Assembly: GCF_000024005.1 (NCBI RefSeq)
Contig: NC_013132.1
Coordinates: 1,854,001 to 1,918,000 of the forward strand
Direction: 5' to 3'
DNA: 64,000 bases
From: Chitinophaga pinensis DSM 2588
GTDB taxonomy: Bacteria; Bacteroidota; Bacteroidia; Chitinophagales; Chitinophagaceae
The number at the start of each line of letters is the position of its first letter. Position 1 is the stretch's first letter. The position numbers and the translations under genes are program-made. Positions 9,054 through 17,840 of this stretch are shown here, in pieces. A model generated the notes under the pieces. That model was not told the DNA's origin. It did no database searches and saw only the letters and a program-made list of their open reading frames with translations.

Positions 9054-9626
9054 ATGTTTATTGAACCTTCTCTTGCGGGAGGGCGAAGGGGTTGGATAGA
9101 AGTGATCTGCGGCTCAATGTTTTCCGGAAAAACGGAGGAATTGATCAGAAGATTGAAACGGGCCCGGATAGCCAATTTGAAAGTGGAAATCTTTAAACCG
9201 ATGATAGATACACGATATGATGTACAACATATTGTGTCTCACGATGAAAGTCGTATCATCAGCACGCCGCTGGAAAATTCACAGCAGATCCTGCTGCTCG
9301 CGCAGGAAGTAGATGTTGTGGGGATTGATGAAGCGCAGTTTTTTGATGGAGAATTGCCTGAAGTATGCGATCAACTGGCCCTGAGAGGGATCAGGGTGAT
9401 CGTTGCCGGTTTGGATATGGATTTTTTGGGTAAACCATTCGGACAAATGCCCTTCCTGCTGGCCAAAGCCGACTATATTACCAAACTACACGCGATATGT
9501 GTGAAATGCGGCAATATCGCCAACTACTCTTACCGCAAAAGTAAAGACAGTCATACCGTGTTATTGGGAGAAACAGATCTCTACGAACCACGATGCCGGC
9601 ACTGTTATTACGAAGGTGTTGAATAA
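9054..9626 (+). CDS. tdk: Thymidine kinase
   Basis: A 190-residue type II thymidine kinase that phosphorylates thymidine with ATP in pyrimidine salvage. The P-loop is [10 protein letters not shown] (residues 20-29), the Walker B/general-base block is IDEAQFF (91-97, Glu93), and four zinc ligands appear as Cys149/Cys152 and Cys181/Cys184 (CVKC, CRHC). The length is normal. It is followed closely by a hairpin terminator, so it appears to be monocistronic. Confidence 0.96.
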   Translation: MFIEPSLAGGRRGWIEVICGSMFSGKTEELIRRLKRARIANLKVEIFKPMIDTRYDVQHIVSHDESRIISTPLENSQQILLLAQEVDVVGIDEAQFFDGELPEVCDQLALRGIRVIVAGLDMDFLGKPFGQMPFLLAKADYITKLHAICVKCGNIANYSYRKSKDSHTVLLGETDLYEPRCRHCYYEGVE

Positions 9627-9631
9627 TACTG

Positions 9632-9663
9632 AAAAGCGTTCCTCTCAAAGGGACGCTTTTTTT
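9632..9663 (+). terminator. tdk terminator
   Basis: Stem aaaagcgttcc / gggacgctttt (one G-U pair) followed by a run of seven or more T, starting 5 bp after the tdk stop. Confidence 0.85.
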
Positions 9664-9664
9664 A

Positions 9665-9792
9665 TTCCCCCTCAATAATTCCCCTCAATAATCCCCCCCT
9701 CAATAATCCCCCCCTCAATAATCCCCCCCTCAATAATCCCCCCTCAATAATCCCCCTCAATAATCCCCCTCAATAATCCCCCCCTCAATAAT
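9665..9792. repeat. Nine-copy tandem repeat, C(4-7)TCAATAAT
   Basis: Nine direct copies of a 12-15 bp unit made of a C run of four to seven bases followed by TCAATAAT. The units differ almost only in C-run length, a pattern expected of slipped-strand instability. It fills the gap between the tdk terminator and the AraC gene. Confidence 0.9.
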
Positions 9793-9819
9793 TCCTCCTT
9801 ATCGATCTCCGCTGCATTC

Positions 9820-9855
9820 CAATTCTTAATTCTTAATTCCTAATTCCTAATTCTT
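9820..9855. repeat. AT-rich 10-11 bp repeat block (copy 3), overlapping a coding end
   Basis: The same unit as at 543-585 and 680-712 (AATTCTTAATTCTTAATTCC...). Here it overlaps the end of the AraC-family gene: the last residues ELGIRN and the TAA stop are encoded by the repeat. Confidence 0.75.
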
Positions 9856-10699
9856 TCCTATACTTCGCCGGACTCACCCCATTATACTTTCTAAACTGCC
9901 GGCTCAGATGACTTTCATCTGTGAATCCCAGCTCACCCGCAATCTGGCTCACTGTAAGCGCACTATAGGCCAGTCGCTGCTGCACCAGTTTCATCCTGTA
10001 ATGTGTGATGTAATGTTGCAGACTCTCGCCTGTGAACTTCCTGAAATATTCACCCACATAATTCTCCGAAAGATTGAATAAAGCGGCCAGCTGCTCAACC
10101 CTTAATTGTTCAGGGTCGGCAATATGTTGCCGGATATGTAGTAAGATCCTGTCTATCAGTGGTTCAGATAGTTCTTCGCTGTTGCCGCCAGCCGCACTGT
10201 CAGCCACATTACGGGCAAGTATATTCAATAGCAGTGTTACGAAATGTTGGAGATTTTCTTCCCGGTAAGGCTGCCGCTGTTCGTATTCACTGACCATATT
10301 CTCCATCAGCATCTTGATCATCTGGCAATCTCCCGGCTGCTTTACCAGTAACTCCTGGAAACGGTTATGGTGAAAGAAGATATGTTCCAGCTGTTTCAGC
10401 CATTGTGCAATACGTGCTTTGTCCTGTGGTGTCTTACATTTACCCAGAAAGCCTTCTGAAAAACGGATCGAACAGAAACGGGTGGCTGTTTTTATATCAA
10501 AGCCCCGGCAGTCCCTTGGCGTAAACAGAAAGATACTTCCCTTGTGATACGGAAAGGTATTCATGTTCGTGATACGGTCGCCTTCTCCCTCCAGTATCTG
10601 TACGATCTCAAAGAAATGATAGACCAGCGGTCGCTGTTCCCAGCACTCCATATCTGATACATACAATTCAAAAGGTTCGTAAAGTACTTTCTGTTCCAT
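9833..10699 (-). CDS. AraC-family transcriptional regulator
   Basis: About 288 residues from MEQKVLYEPFELYV. The N-terminal half is a cupin-like sensing domain (YHFFEIVQILEGEGDR, KGSIFLFTPRDCRGF), and the C-terminal about 100 residues are a two-helix-turn-helix AraC domain (LAALFNLSENYVGEYFRKFTG and VSQIAGELGFTDESHLSRQF, ending in the usual NGVSPAKYRKE). An upstream ATG at 10816 would run into the divergent gene and is rejected. It is divergent from the old yellow enzyme gene, with 86 bp between starts, and probably controls it. The C-terminal hexapeptide is encoded by an intergenic repeat. Confidence 0.9.
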   Translation of the reverse strand: MEQKVLYEPFELYVSDMECWEQRPLVYHFFEIVQILEGEGDRITNMNTFPYHKGSIFLFTPRDCRGFDIKTATRFCSIRFSEGFLGKCKTPQDKARIAQWLKQLEHIFFHHNRFQELLVKQPGDCQMIKMLMENMVSEYEQRQPYREENLQHFVTLLLNILARNVADSAAGGNSEELSEPLIDRILLHIRQHIADPEQLRVEQLAALFNLSENYVGEYFRKFTGESLQHYITHYRMKLVQQRLAYSALTVSQIAGELGFTDESHLSRQFRKYNGVSPAKYRKELGIRN

Positions 10700-10785
10700 A
10701 CCTGCCAATTTACAGGAAAAACCCCGCTTTGTCACTGTTCCCCCGAACCGGGCGCAGGTAATTTTGAGGTACAAAAGAATAGCAT

Positions 10786-11895
10786 ATGAACTCAGAAAAG
10801 AAACTGCTGACATCATTGATCACCCCATCCCTCACATTTTCAAACAGGGTAGTGATGGCGCCCATGAGCAGAAGACGTTCTTCTAACGGCGTACCTGGTG
10901 CAACGGCACATATTTACTACGGACAAAGAGCAGGCGCTGGTTTGATCATTGCAGAAAATAGTGCGGTAGCAGCCAATGGTATCGGGTACCTGGACGCACC
11001 GGGTATTTATAATGAAGAGCAGAAAGCAGCCTGGAAAAAGGTGGTAGAGGAAGTCCATGCAGCCAATGGTAAGATCTTTATTCAGCTGGTACATACAGGC
11101 CGTATTGGTCATCCGCTTAATCACGAAAACAGTGCGCAACTGGTAGCACCTTCTGTTGTAAGAGCAGCAGGAGAAATGCGCGTTCCCGGAGATCTACATT
11201 TATCTATACCAGCCCCCTTGGAACTCAGCACTGCTGAAACGCAGGAAACGGTACAGGCTTTTGTAAAGGCAGCTTTAAACGCGATAGAAGTAGGTTTTGA
11301 TGGGGTTGAAGTACATGGTGCACATGGTTTTCTCATAGAACAGTTCCTGCATCCGCATACCAATCAGAGAACAGACCAATACGGCGGATCTATCGCTAAC
11401 CGTGCGCGTTTCCTGCTGGAAGTGACGCAGGGTATTGCTGACGCAATAGGGAAGGAGCGTACAGGTATCCGTTTATCACCTTTTGCCGTACTCAATGACC
11501 TGCCTGCCTATACGGAGGAACTGGCAACTCATCAACATATTACGGCTGCGCTGGAGGAAATGGGTATTCTTTATATCCACCTGTCCAGTCAACCATTGAA
11601 CGGACAGCCATCCATTACAGCAGACTATATCAGGGATCTGAGAAGTCATTTCAGTAAGCTGTTGATCGTCGCGGGTACGCAAACGGAAGCTTCTGCTGAA
11701 GCTTTACTACAGGCAGGATTGGTGGATCTGGTGGCATTTGGTCGTCCGTTTATCGCCAATCCGGACCTGGTGGAACGTTTCAGGCAAAATCAGCCTTTAA
11801 GTCCGGGAGATGTGGACACTTTTTATCAGGGAGGAGATAAGGGCTATGTGGATTATCCTGTATGGTGTGAAAAAGCAGACCCTTGTAAGGTATAA
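10786..11895 (+). CDS. Old yellow enzyme family NADH:flavin oxidoreductase (alkene reductase)
   Basis: A 369-residue FMN-dependent TIM-barrel enzyme that reduces activated C=C bonds of electrophilic compounds. Landmarks are the N-terminal NRVVMAPMSRRRS, the ligand-binding VHGAHGFLIEQFLHP with its two histidines, the TDQYGGSIANRARFLLEV signature and the FMN phosphate site LVAFGRPFIANPDL. It is in the NemA/OPR-like subgroup. Divergence from an AraC regulator and a following terminator suggest a single-gene inducible unit, perhaps for electrophile detoxification. The natural substrate is unknown. Confidence 0.92.
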   Translation: MNSEKKLLTSLITPSLTFSNRVVMAPMSRRRSSNGVPGATAHIYYGQRAGAGLIIAENSAVAANGIGYLDAPGIYNEEQKAAWKKVVEEVHAANGKIFIQLVHTGRIGHPLNHENSAQLVAPSVVRAAGEMRVPGDLHLSIPAPLELSTAETQETVQAFVKAALNAIEVGFDGVEVHGAHGFLIEQFLHPHTNQRTDQYGGSIANRARFLLEVTQGIADAIGKERTGIRLSPFAVLNDLPAYTEELATHQHITAALEEMGILYIHLSSQPLNGQPSITADYIRDLRSHFSKLLIVAGTQTEASAEALLQAGLVDLVAFGRPFIANPDLVERFRQNQPLSPGDVDTFYQGGDKGYVDYPVWCEKADPCKV

Positions 11896-11898
11896 AAG

Positions 11899-11927
11899 AA
11901 AAGACCGCCCCATAGAGGCGGTCTTTT
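11899..11927. terminator. Bidirectional terminator
   Basis: Stem aaagaccgcc / ggcggtcttt with A and T runs on either side, between the convergent old yellow enzyme and GtrA genes. Confidence 0.85.
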
Positions 11928-11945
11928 TCAAATATGTTAAACGGC

Positions 11946-12425
11946 TCAGGCGCTTGCCTTGACCTTGAAGGTGAATTTCTTCTGTGTCAGGTAACTGAAT
12001 CCCACTACGAATATGGTTGTCAGTACTTTAGAAATGGTCGGGTAGATATGAAAATACTCTACGAACAACTTCATGAAACCGTAGTTCAGACAGATGCAGA
12101 TGCCTACCAGCATGAAATACCTTACCAGTTGTACACGTCCTCTCAGGTTGGATTCTGAGAATACGATAAACTTGCTCAACAGGAACCCTGTCGGGAATGT
12201 CACGATCATCGCCATAAACAATGCGGCAATGTGCGCACTGATGGTGAAGATGCTGAATTGTACCGGGGTTTCGTGCAGTATAAAGTGAAAACTGACGTAA
12301 TACAATAGGATATCCATAGCCGTATTACCACTGCCACAGGCGAGGTAACGGAAGGTCTGCAGCGGCATTAGCTTCGCAAACGGCTGGTAAAAAAAATCTA
12401 GCACCAATAAAATGAACCTTTTCAT
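11946..12425 (-). CDS. GtrA family membrane protein
   Basis: About 159 residues from MKRFILLVLDFFYQPF, with four hydrophobic segments, the arrangement of the GtrA/DPMS flippase-like family (FRYLACGSGNTAMDILLYY, FPTGFLLSKFIVF, QLVRYFMLVG, TTIFVVGFSYLTQKKFTF). Such proteins are thought to help move polyprenyl-phosphate-linked sugars across the inner membrane. A longer reading frame reaches back to 12569 but would overlap accC and has no membrane-like N-terminus, so the 12425 start is preferred. It follows accC on the same strand with a 59 bp gap. Confidence 0.82.
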   Translation of the reverse strand: MKRFILLVLDFFYQPFAKLMPLQTFRYLACGSGNTAMDILLYYVSFHFILHETPVQFSIFTISAHIAALFMAMIVTFPTGFLLSKFIVFSESNLRGRVQLVRYFMLVGICICLNYGFMKLFVEYFHIYPTISKVLTTIFVVGFSYLTQKKFTFKVKASA

Positions 12426-12484
12426 AAAATAGTTGTACAGGGCAAAACTAGTCAGTTTTACCGTTACTGTATTGCGCTTTTGGA

Positions 12485-13969
12485 TTATCTTAACAATTTC
12501 CTGTTTTTCCAAAGTTTTGGCTGCCCGTTCAAAGGTTGCTGCCTGATCCGACGCTGTTGTTCCTGCCATACCTGTACCGCCAGGATAGCTGCCGCCTTTG
12601 CCGCCTCGGGATCTCTCTGGTCCAGTGATTGTGGTGTAAAGTATTTTCCGATAAAGTTTGTGTCAAAAGCGCCTTCAATAAATGCAGGCTGTTGTAGTGC
12701 CCAGCGGCCGAACGGCAATGTGGTGCGGATGCCTTTCACCTGGTATTCAGCGATAGCGCGTAACAAACGCTCGCGGGCTTCTTCCCGGTTTGCGCCCCAT
12801 GCTATCAGCTTGGCAATCATAGGATCGTAGTAGATCGGAATGTCCATGCCTTGTTCATAACCATCATCTACGCGTACACCGTATCCCTGCGGACGAACAT
12901 ACGTCGTTAGTGTACCGGTATCCGGAAGGAAGTTATTGGCCGGGTCTTCTGCACAAACGCGCAGTTCGATGGCGTGTCCGTTTATTTTGAGATCCTGCTG
13001 ACTGAAAGACAATTTTTCTCCCCTGGCTACCCTGATCTGTTCCTTGACCAGGTCCAGTCCGGTAATCATTTCTGTTACAGGATGTTCTACCTGCAGACGG
13101 GTGTTCATCTCCAGGAAATAGAATTTCAGCTTTTCGTCTACAAGAAATTCGACAGTGCCGGCGCCGTAATACTGGCAGGCACGGGCTACGTCCAGGGCAC
13201 AATTACCCATGGCTTCCCGGATGTCGGGCGTCAGGCAGGAAGAAGGTGCTTCTTCTATGAGTTTCTGGTGTCTGCGCTGTATAGAGCACTCACGTTCAAA
13301 TAGATAGACATAGTTTCCGTGCTGGTCGCCCAGTACCTGAATTTCTATATGGCGTGGGGAACCCACATATTTTTCAATGAATACGGCATCGTCTCCGAAG
13401 GCGTTCATGGCTTCACTTTTGGCCAGTCTGATCTGTTCCTCGAGTTCTTCAGGAGCGTTTACCACCCGCATTCCCTTACCGCCGCCACCGGCCGACGCCT
13501 TGATCAGGATCGGGAAACCGGTCTTCTGTACCACTTCTCTGGCTTCTTCCAGACTGCGTAAAGGCGTTTCCGTACCAGGTACCATAGGTACTCCAAAGCG
13601 CTGGGCGGCCTGTTTAGCCGCCAGCTTGCTACCCATCATTTCGATGGCAGATGCGCTGGGGCCGATGAAAGTGAGTCCGGCATCTTTAACGGCCTGAGAA
13701 AAACGTGCATTCTCGCTGAGGAAACCATAACCGGGGTGGATGGCGTCTGCGCCGGTTTGCCGGGCTGCGCCGATGATCTTATCGATCAGCAGGTAGGACT
13801 GGCTGGAGGGTGCCGGACCTATACATACCGCCTCGTCCGCATACTGCACGAAAGGCATTGAACGGTCGGCTTCGGAATATACAGCTACTGTCGCGATCCC
13901 CATTTCCCGGGCAGATCGCATAATCCGCAGTGCAATTTCACCACGGTTGGCTACCAGTATTTTTTTCAT
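12485..13969 (-). CDS. accC: Acetyl/propionyl-CoA carboxylase, biotin carboxylase subunit
   Basis: About 494 residues from MKKILVANRGEIALRIM. It carries the biotin carboxylase N-terminal domain, the ATP-grasp domain with the GGGGKGM loop (around 160-167), the ERECSIQRRHQKLIEEAP catalytic stretch, EMNTRLQVEHPVTE and the C-terminal RVCAEDP domain. It carboxylates biotin on a carrier protein using bicarbonate and ATP. No carrier or carboxyltransferase gene is adjacent, so whether it serves acetyl-CoA or propionyl-CoA carboxylase cannot be decided. The C-terminal tail of about 40 Gln/Arg-rich residues extends past the usual domain end. Confidence 0.92.
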   Translation of the reverse strand: MKKILVANRGEIALRIMRSAREMGIATVAVYSEADRSMPFVQYADEAVCIGPAPSSQSYLLIDKIIGAARQTGADAIHPGYGFLSENARFSQAVKDAGLTFIGPSASAIEMMGSKLAAKQAAQRFGVPMVPGTETPLRSLEEAREVVQKTGFPILIKASAGGGGKGMRVVNAPEELEEQIRLAKSEAMNAFGDDAVFIEKYVGSPRHIEIQVLGDQHGNYVYLFERECSIQRRHQKLIEEAPSSCLTPDIREAMGNCALDVARACQYYGAGTVEFLVDEKLKFYFLEMNTRLQVEHPVTEMITGLDLVKEQIRVARGEKLSFSQQDLKINGHAIELRVCAEDPANNFLPDTGTLTTYVRPQGYGVRVDDGYEQGMDIPIYYDPMIAKLIAWGANREEARERLLRAIAEYQVKGIRTTLPFGRWALQQPAFIEGAFDTNFIGKYFTPQSLDQRDPEAAKAAAILAVQVWQEQQRRIRQQPLNGQPKLWKNRKLLR

Positions 13970-13993
13970 GGAAGCGAATATAAGTGATTCTAC

Positions 13994-14001
13994 TATCTTT
14001 G
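13994..14001 (+). promoter_or_regulatory. -7 box immediately before ccmB (near-leaderless)
   Basis: TATCTTTG fits TAnnTTTG and ends 7 bp before the ccmB ATG. Transcription starting at the usual distance would give a leader of only about 0-4 nt. The box also lies just upstream of accC on the other strand. Confidence 0.55.
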
Positions 14002-14008
14002 CCACCTC

Positions 14009-14674
14009 ATGAAATCCAGTGCCTTCAGACAAACACTTACCTTAGTAAAAAAGGACATTTTGCTCGAATTACGACAGAAATATGCCTTTTATGGTATCCT
14101 CCTATATATTATATCTACCGTGTTTGTAATAAATCTGATGATTGACAAACCGGAAGAAAAGATCTGGAATGCCCTGTTCTGGGTGGTGCAGCTGTTTGTG
14201 GCGGTGAACGCGATTGCTAAAAGTTTTGTGCAGGAAAACAGGGGCCGTCTTTTATACTTCTATTCTCTGGTACATCCCCGTAGTTTTATTGCGGCCAAAC
14301 TGATCTACAATATCATACTCATGTCAGTGATGACATTAATTACCATGGGATGTTGTATGCTATTCCTGGGCAATCCCGTGACCAGTTTCTGGTATTTCCT
14401 GGGGGTAATTCTCCTGGGAGGGATCAGTCTTTCTCTGCTTTTTACGATGCTGGCGGCTATTGCAGCCCAGGCTAATCAGAATGCGGCGCTGATGGCGATT
14501 ATGGGTTTCCCGATAATGCTTCCTTTGCTGATGCTGCTCTCCAATATTGCAAAGTCTTCTTTTATAACGGTTTATCAACCAGGTTTGCCCAAGATGTTCC
14601 TGATGATGGGCAGCATGGATATATTAATCATTGCCCTGTCCTTAGTGTTATTTCCTTTCTTGTGGAAAGATTAG
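14009..14674 (+). CDS. ccmB: Heme exporter / cytochrome c biogenesis protein CcmB
   Basis: A 221-residue integral membrane protein with about six hydrophobic segments and the CcmB N-terminus (LVKKDILLELRQKYAFYGILLY) plus the FVQENRGRLLYFYSLVHPRSFIAAK region. It is the membrane subunit of the CcmABCD complex that delivers heme for cytochrome c maturation. ccmC and a ccmD-like gene follow, but ccmA, ccmE and ccmF are not in the window. Confidence 0.88.
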   Translation: MKSSAFRQTLTLVKKDILLELRQKYAFYGILLYIISTVFVINLMIDKPEEKIWNALFWVVQLFVAVNAIAKSFVQENRGRLLYFYSLVHPRSFIAAKLIYNIILMSVMTLITMGCCMLFLGNPVTSFWYFLGVILLGGISLSLLFTMLAAIAAQANQNAALMAIMGFPIMLPLLMLLSNIAKSSFITVYQPGLPKMFLMMGSMDILIIALSLVLFPFLWKD

Positions 14675-14712
14675 CAACAGTTGTAAGGATGACGGGAAAC
14701 AGGTTACTGAAT

Positions 14713-14743
14713 TTTGTGATTAGTGATAAAACCTGTAGGTTTG
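14713..14743 (+). promoter_or_regulatory. Bacteroidota-type promoter for ccmC
   Basis: TTTG at 14713-14716, 19 bp spacer, TAGGTTTG at 14736-14743; the ccmC ATG is 22 bp further on. Both boxes and the spacing match the consensus. Confidence 0.65.
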
Positions 14744-14765
14744 CCCCCAATATAGTTGGTTTAAA

Positions 14766-15428
14766 ATGGCAAAGCATTGGTGGAAAGCTCTAGCAGTAAT
14801 TATCCTCGTATACGTTATCATCGCAGGATTTACTATTGAGATACCGATTATCGGCACAAACGGGCAGTCTTCCCGCGGCCTTTTCTTTCACGTTCCCATG
14901 TGGATATGCATGTATACCATGTTCACTATCTCCGTGATCAATTCCGTTCTCTATCTTTCTAAATACGATCTTCGTAGAGATGCATACGCAAGTTCTGCTG
15001 CGAGTGTTGGGGTGTTTTATGGCATCCTGGGCTTCGCCACGGGTACATTATGGGCGACCTATACCTGGGGTGGTTCCTTTACCCGCGATCCTAAACAGAT
15101 GCTGACGGCTGTCGCACTCATGATCTATATGGCTTACCTCGTATTACGTTTGTCCATTCCGGACATCGATAAGCGTGCGAGGATCTCTGCCGTGTTTAAC
15201 ATTTTCGCATTTGCTTTGTTGATTCCCTTAACGTATATCATCCCGCGCATGGTCGATTCCCTGCATCCCGGAAGCGCCACCACGCCTGGATTTGCATCCA
15301 GTGACACCGACAACCACATGAAATGGGTTCTCTATCCTGCCTTCATTGGTTGGACCCTGCTGAGTGTATGGATTTACACACTGCTTGTACGGTACAAAAA
15401 ATTAGAGCTAAAAAATATTTTTAAATGA
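14766..15428 (+). CDS. ccmC: Cytochrome c biogenesis protein CcmC/CcsA-type
   Basis: A 220-residue membrane protein with six hydrophobic segments. The heme-handling tryptophan-rich region (LGFATGTLWATYTWGGSFTRDP, around 95-117) and the conserved flanking histidines (FFHVPMWI near residue 42 and DNHMKWVLYP near 182) are present. It presents heme to CcmE in the Ccm pathway. The stop overlaps the ccmD-like start by four bases. Confidence 0.88.
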   Translation: MAKHWWKALAVIILVYVIIAGFTIEIPIIGTNGQSSRGLFFHVPMWICMYTMFTISVINSVLYLSKYDLRRDAYASSAASVGVFYGILGFATGTLWATYTWGGSFTRDPKQMLTAVALMIYMAYLVLRLSIPDIDKRARISAVFNIFAFALLIPLTYIIPRMVDSLHPGSATTPGFASSDTDNHMKWVLYPAFIGWTLLSVWIYTLLVRYKKLELKNIFK

Positions 15429-15679
15429 TCAACAAAGCGTTTTCTTTCTGCTGTACCTGCCTGCTGTTACTCATTTCCCTGTTTGCTAATGCACAGGAAA
15501 ATCAAAATCAGAATACAGAGACAGGACCTGTCAACGAATTTTTTCGCAGCAATGGCAAGATCTATGTGATAGTAGGTGTGCTGCTGATCATCTTTATCGG
15601 GATTGTTATATTTTTAATAGCACTGGACAGAAAGATCAGCAAGCTGGAACAAAGAGATAACAGTTTGCAGGGCAAATAA
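15425..15679 (+). CDS. Small CcmD-like membrane protein
   Basis: An 84-residue protein with a signal peptide or first TM (about 6-22, ending ANAQ), a short polar stretch and a second TM (about 46-68) followed by a charged tail. Four-base overlap with ccmC and size indicate the CcmD role of anchoring or releasing heme from the CcmABC complex. The N-terminal cleavable signal is a Bacteroidota feature not found in proteobacterial CcmD. Confidence 0.75.
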   Translation: MINKAFSFCCTCLLLLISLFANAQENQNQNTETGPVNEFFRSNGKIYVIVGVLLIIFIGIVIFLIALDRKISKLEQRDNSLQGK

Positions 15680-15716
15680 GTCCAACTACATATATATATT
15701 ACCAAAACAATTGTCT

Positions 15717-17135
15717 ATGGCGCAAGAGCAACATTATGACTTCTTTCAGAGCGTTGAAAGAAGTTTTGACAAAGCCGCAAAATTCACGAAATGGGAAAAG
15801 GGCATTCTGGAACAGATCAAAGCCTGTAATGCCGTGTACCGTATGAAATTCCCGGTACGCGTAGGTGACACGATCGAAGTAATAGAAGCCTACCGCGTTC
15901 AGCACTCTCACCACAAACTGCCTTGTAAAGGTGGTATCCGTTTCAGCGATGCTGTAAACCAGGACGAAGTAATGGCCCTGGCAGCATTGATGACTTACAA
16001 ATGCGCTATCGTTAACGTTCCTTTCGGTGGAGCCAAAGGAGGTATTAAGATCAATCCACGTAACTATTCCCCGTTCCAGTTAGAAAACATCACCCGCCGT
16101 TACACTGCGGAACTTGTTAAGAAAAACTTCATCGGCCCGGGCGTAGACGTTCCTGCTCCGGACTATGGTACCGGCGAAAGGGAAATGAGCTGGATCCTCG
16201 ATACTTACATGAGCCTCCGTCCCGGAGAGATCGACGGTTACGGTTGCGTAACAGGTAAACCGGTTTCTCAGGGTGGTGTACGTGGTCGTAAAGAAGCTAC
16301 TGGTCTCGGTGTATTCTATGGTCTCCAGGAGCTGTGTAATATCAAAGAAGATATGCAGCGTCTTGGTCTGGAACCAGGTATCATCGGTAAAAAAGTAATT
16401 GTACAGGGTATGGGTAACGTGGGTTACCATGCCGCTAAATATTTTCATGAAGCAGGCGCGGTGATCGTTGGTCTGATTGAGTGGGATGGTGCACTGTACA
16501 GCGATAAAGGTATGGATCCTGATGCAGTACTGAAGCACAGAAATGAAACAGGTTCTATCGTTAATTTCCCAGGTGCTACTACATTGAAAAACAATGCAGA
16601 AGGTCTGGAAATGGATTGCGATATCCTGATCCCTGCCGCGCTGGAAAATGTCATCCATAAAGAAAATGCGCCTCGTATCAAGGCAAAGATCATCGGTGAA
16701 GCTGCAAACGGTCCTATTACACCGGAAGCTGACGAAATCCTGAACCAGAAAGGTGTGATCGTTGTGCCGGATATGTTCCTGAACGCAGGTGGTGTAACCG
16801 TTTCTTACTTTGAATGGTTAAAAAACCTTAGCCACGTACGTTATGGCCGTCTGGGCAAACGCTTCGACGAAAATATGAACATTCACATCCTGAGCGTGAT
16901 CGAAGACCTTACCGGTAAATCCGTATCCGACAGAGAAAGAAAGTTCATTGCACACGGTGCTGATGAGGTAGATCTGGTGTATTCCGGTCTGGAAGAAACC
17001 ATGCACGCTGCATTACATGAAGTGCGTACCATCATGATGAACCACAAAGACATCCATGATATGCGTACCGCTGCTTATGTATGCGCTATTGATAAAGTAG
17101 GTGCTGCTTACGATCAGCTGGGTATCTTCCCTTGA
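15717..17135 (+). CDS. Glu/Leu/Phe/Val dehydrogenase
   Basis: About 472 residues from [13 protein letters not shown] (a TTG two codons upstream is unlikely). The catalytic lysine lies in the [11 protein letters not shown] region (about 104), the glycine-rich Rossmann motif is [19 protein letters not shown], and the C-terminal half has the [14 protein letters not shown] segment. It interconverts glutamate (or another amino acid) and the 2-oxoacid with NAD(P)H and ammonia. The sequence looks like glutamate dehydrogenase of Bacteroidota, but substrate choice is inferred. A clean terminator follows, so the gene is the end of a unit. Confidence 0.9.
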   Translation: MAQEQHYDFFQSVERSFDKAAKFTKWEKGILEQIKACNAVYRMKFPVRVGDTIEVIEAYRVQHSHHKLPCKGGIRFSDAVNQDEVMALAALMTYKCAIVNVPFGGAKGGIKINPRNYSPFQLENITRRYTAELVKKNFIGPGVDVPAPDYGTGEREMSWILDTYMSLRPGEIDGYGCVTGKPVSQGGVRGRKEATGLGVFYGLQELCNIKEDMQRLGLEPGIIGKKVIVQGMGNVGYHAAKYFHEAGAVIVGLIEWDGALYSDKGMDPDAVLKHRNETGSIVNFPGATTLKNNAEGLEMDCDILIPAALENVIHKENAPRIKAKIIGEAANGPITPEADEILNQKGVIVVPDMFLNAGGVTVSYFEWLKNLSHVRYGRLGKRFDENMNIHILSVIEDLTGKSVSDRERKFIAHGADEVDLVYSGLEETMHAALHEVRTIMMNHKDIHDMRTAAYVCAIDKVGAAYDQLGIFP

Positions 17136-17160
17136 TGTCTGCTTCACATAATTGTTTTAG

Positions 17161-17188
17161 AAAGGGGATACCAGCCGGTATCCCCTTT
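17161..17188 (+). terminator. Terminator after glutamate dehydrogenase
   Basis: Perfect 12 bp stem aaaggggatacc / ggtatccccttt with a 4 nt loop and a short T run. Confidence 0.85.
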
Positions 17189-17346
17189 TATATGGTACTA
17201 TATTCTCCCTGTTAATGCCCGATCAGGTCCACCTCAAGTCCACCTTATCTCCGCGTATACGGCATGTATACGTCCTCCATCATACTGGGATCAGGCGGAA
17301 TTATCCGCCAAGAAAGGCTTGTTTTTGCAGAATTGTGAAAATAGTA

Positions 17347-17790
17347 TTATAAATGAGCCGGTAACTGCGAAATGAACTGCCATTCCTGTTCCGCCACCAT
17401 ATGCTGACAACAGAAGGTATTAACCCCGTTGGTGATCACCAGGTAGGCTGCCGGCAACACCATATGATAACGGATGATCTGCTCCAGTACAGCCTGCGTC
17501 AACTGCACCTCCATTTCCTTACATTCTATGATCATCCAGGGTTGCATTGCCCTGTTATACACAACAATATCACATCTTTTTTTCAGCTCTCCCAGGTAGA
17601 TTTCCTTTTCTACGCCTATCAGGGAAGCCTGGTAGCCCAGTGTTTTTACCAGGTAATTGAGAATGTTCTGCCGTACCCATTCCTCAGGGGTTAATATGAC
17701 ATATCGCTTCCGGAAACGGTCGAAAATGAGTGTTTTATCATTCTCCTTTACAATTTTGAAATCAGGGGTGGGAAATTCGATCGCGATCAT
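17347..17790 (-). CDS. HsdR-N-like restriction endonuclease-fold protein
   Basis: A 147-residue stand-alone protein resembling the N-terminal nuclease domain of type I restriction HsdR. The PD-(D/E)xK core is visible as Asp74 (KRCDIVVYN) and Glu89-Cys-Lys91 (WMIIECKE), and all three catalytic residues are present. There is no helicase domain, HsdM or HsdS nearby, so it is not a restriction system by itself. Small proteins of this kind recur in Bacteroidota; their role is unknown to me. It is divergent from AMP nucleosidase across a long inverted repeat. Confidence 0.82.
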   Translation of the reverse strand: MIAIEFPTPDFKIVKENDKTLIFDRFRKRYVILTPEEWVRQNILNYLVKTLGYQASLIGVEKEIYLGELKKRCDIVVYNRAMQPWMIIECKEMEVQLTQAVLEQIIRYHMVLPAAYLVITNGVNTFCCQHMVAEQEWQFISQLPAHL

Positions 17791-17840
17791 GCCGCAAAGA
17801 TATCTATAGTAGGCTATTAACGACAGGGTATTATAGTACT

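Noticed and set aside
9665..9792. CRISPR array
   Set aside because: The repeats are 12-15 bp, without spacers, and lie in a simple C-run context.
12426..12569. Longer GtrA start at 12569
   Set aside because: It overlaps the accC coding region and the added residues are polar, unlike GtrA N-termini.
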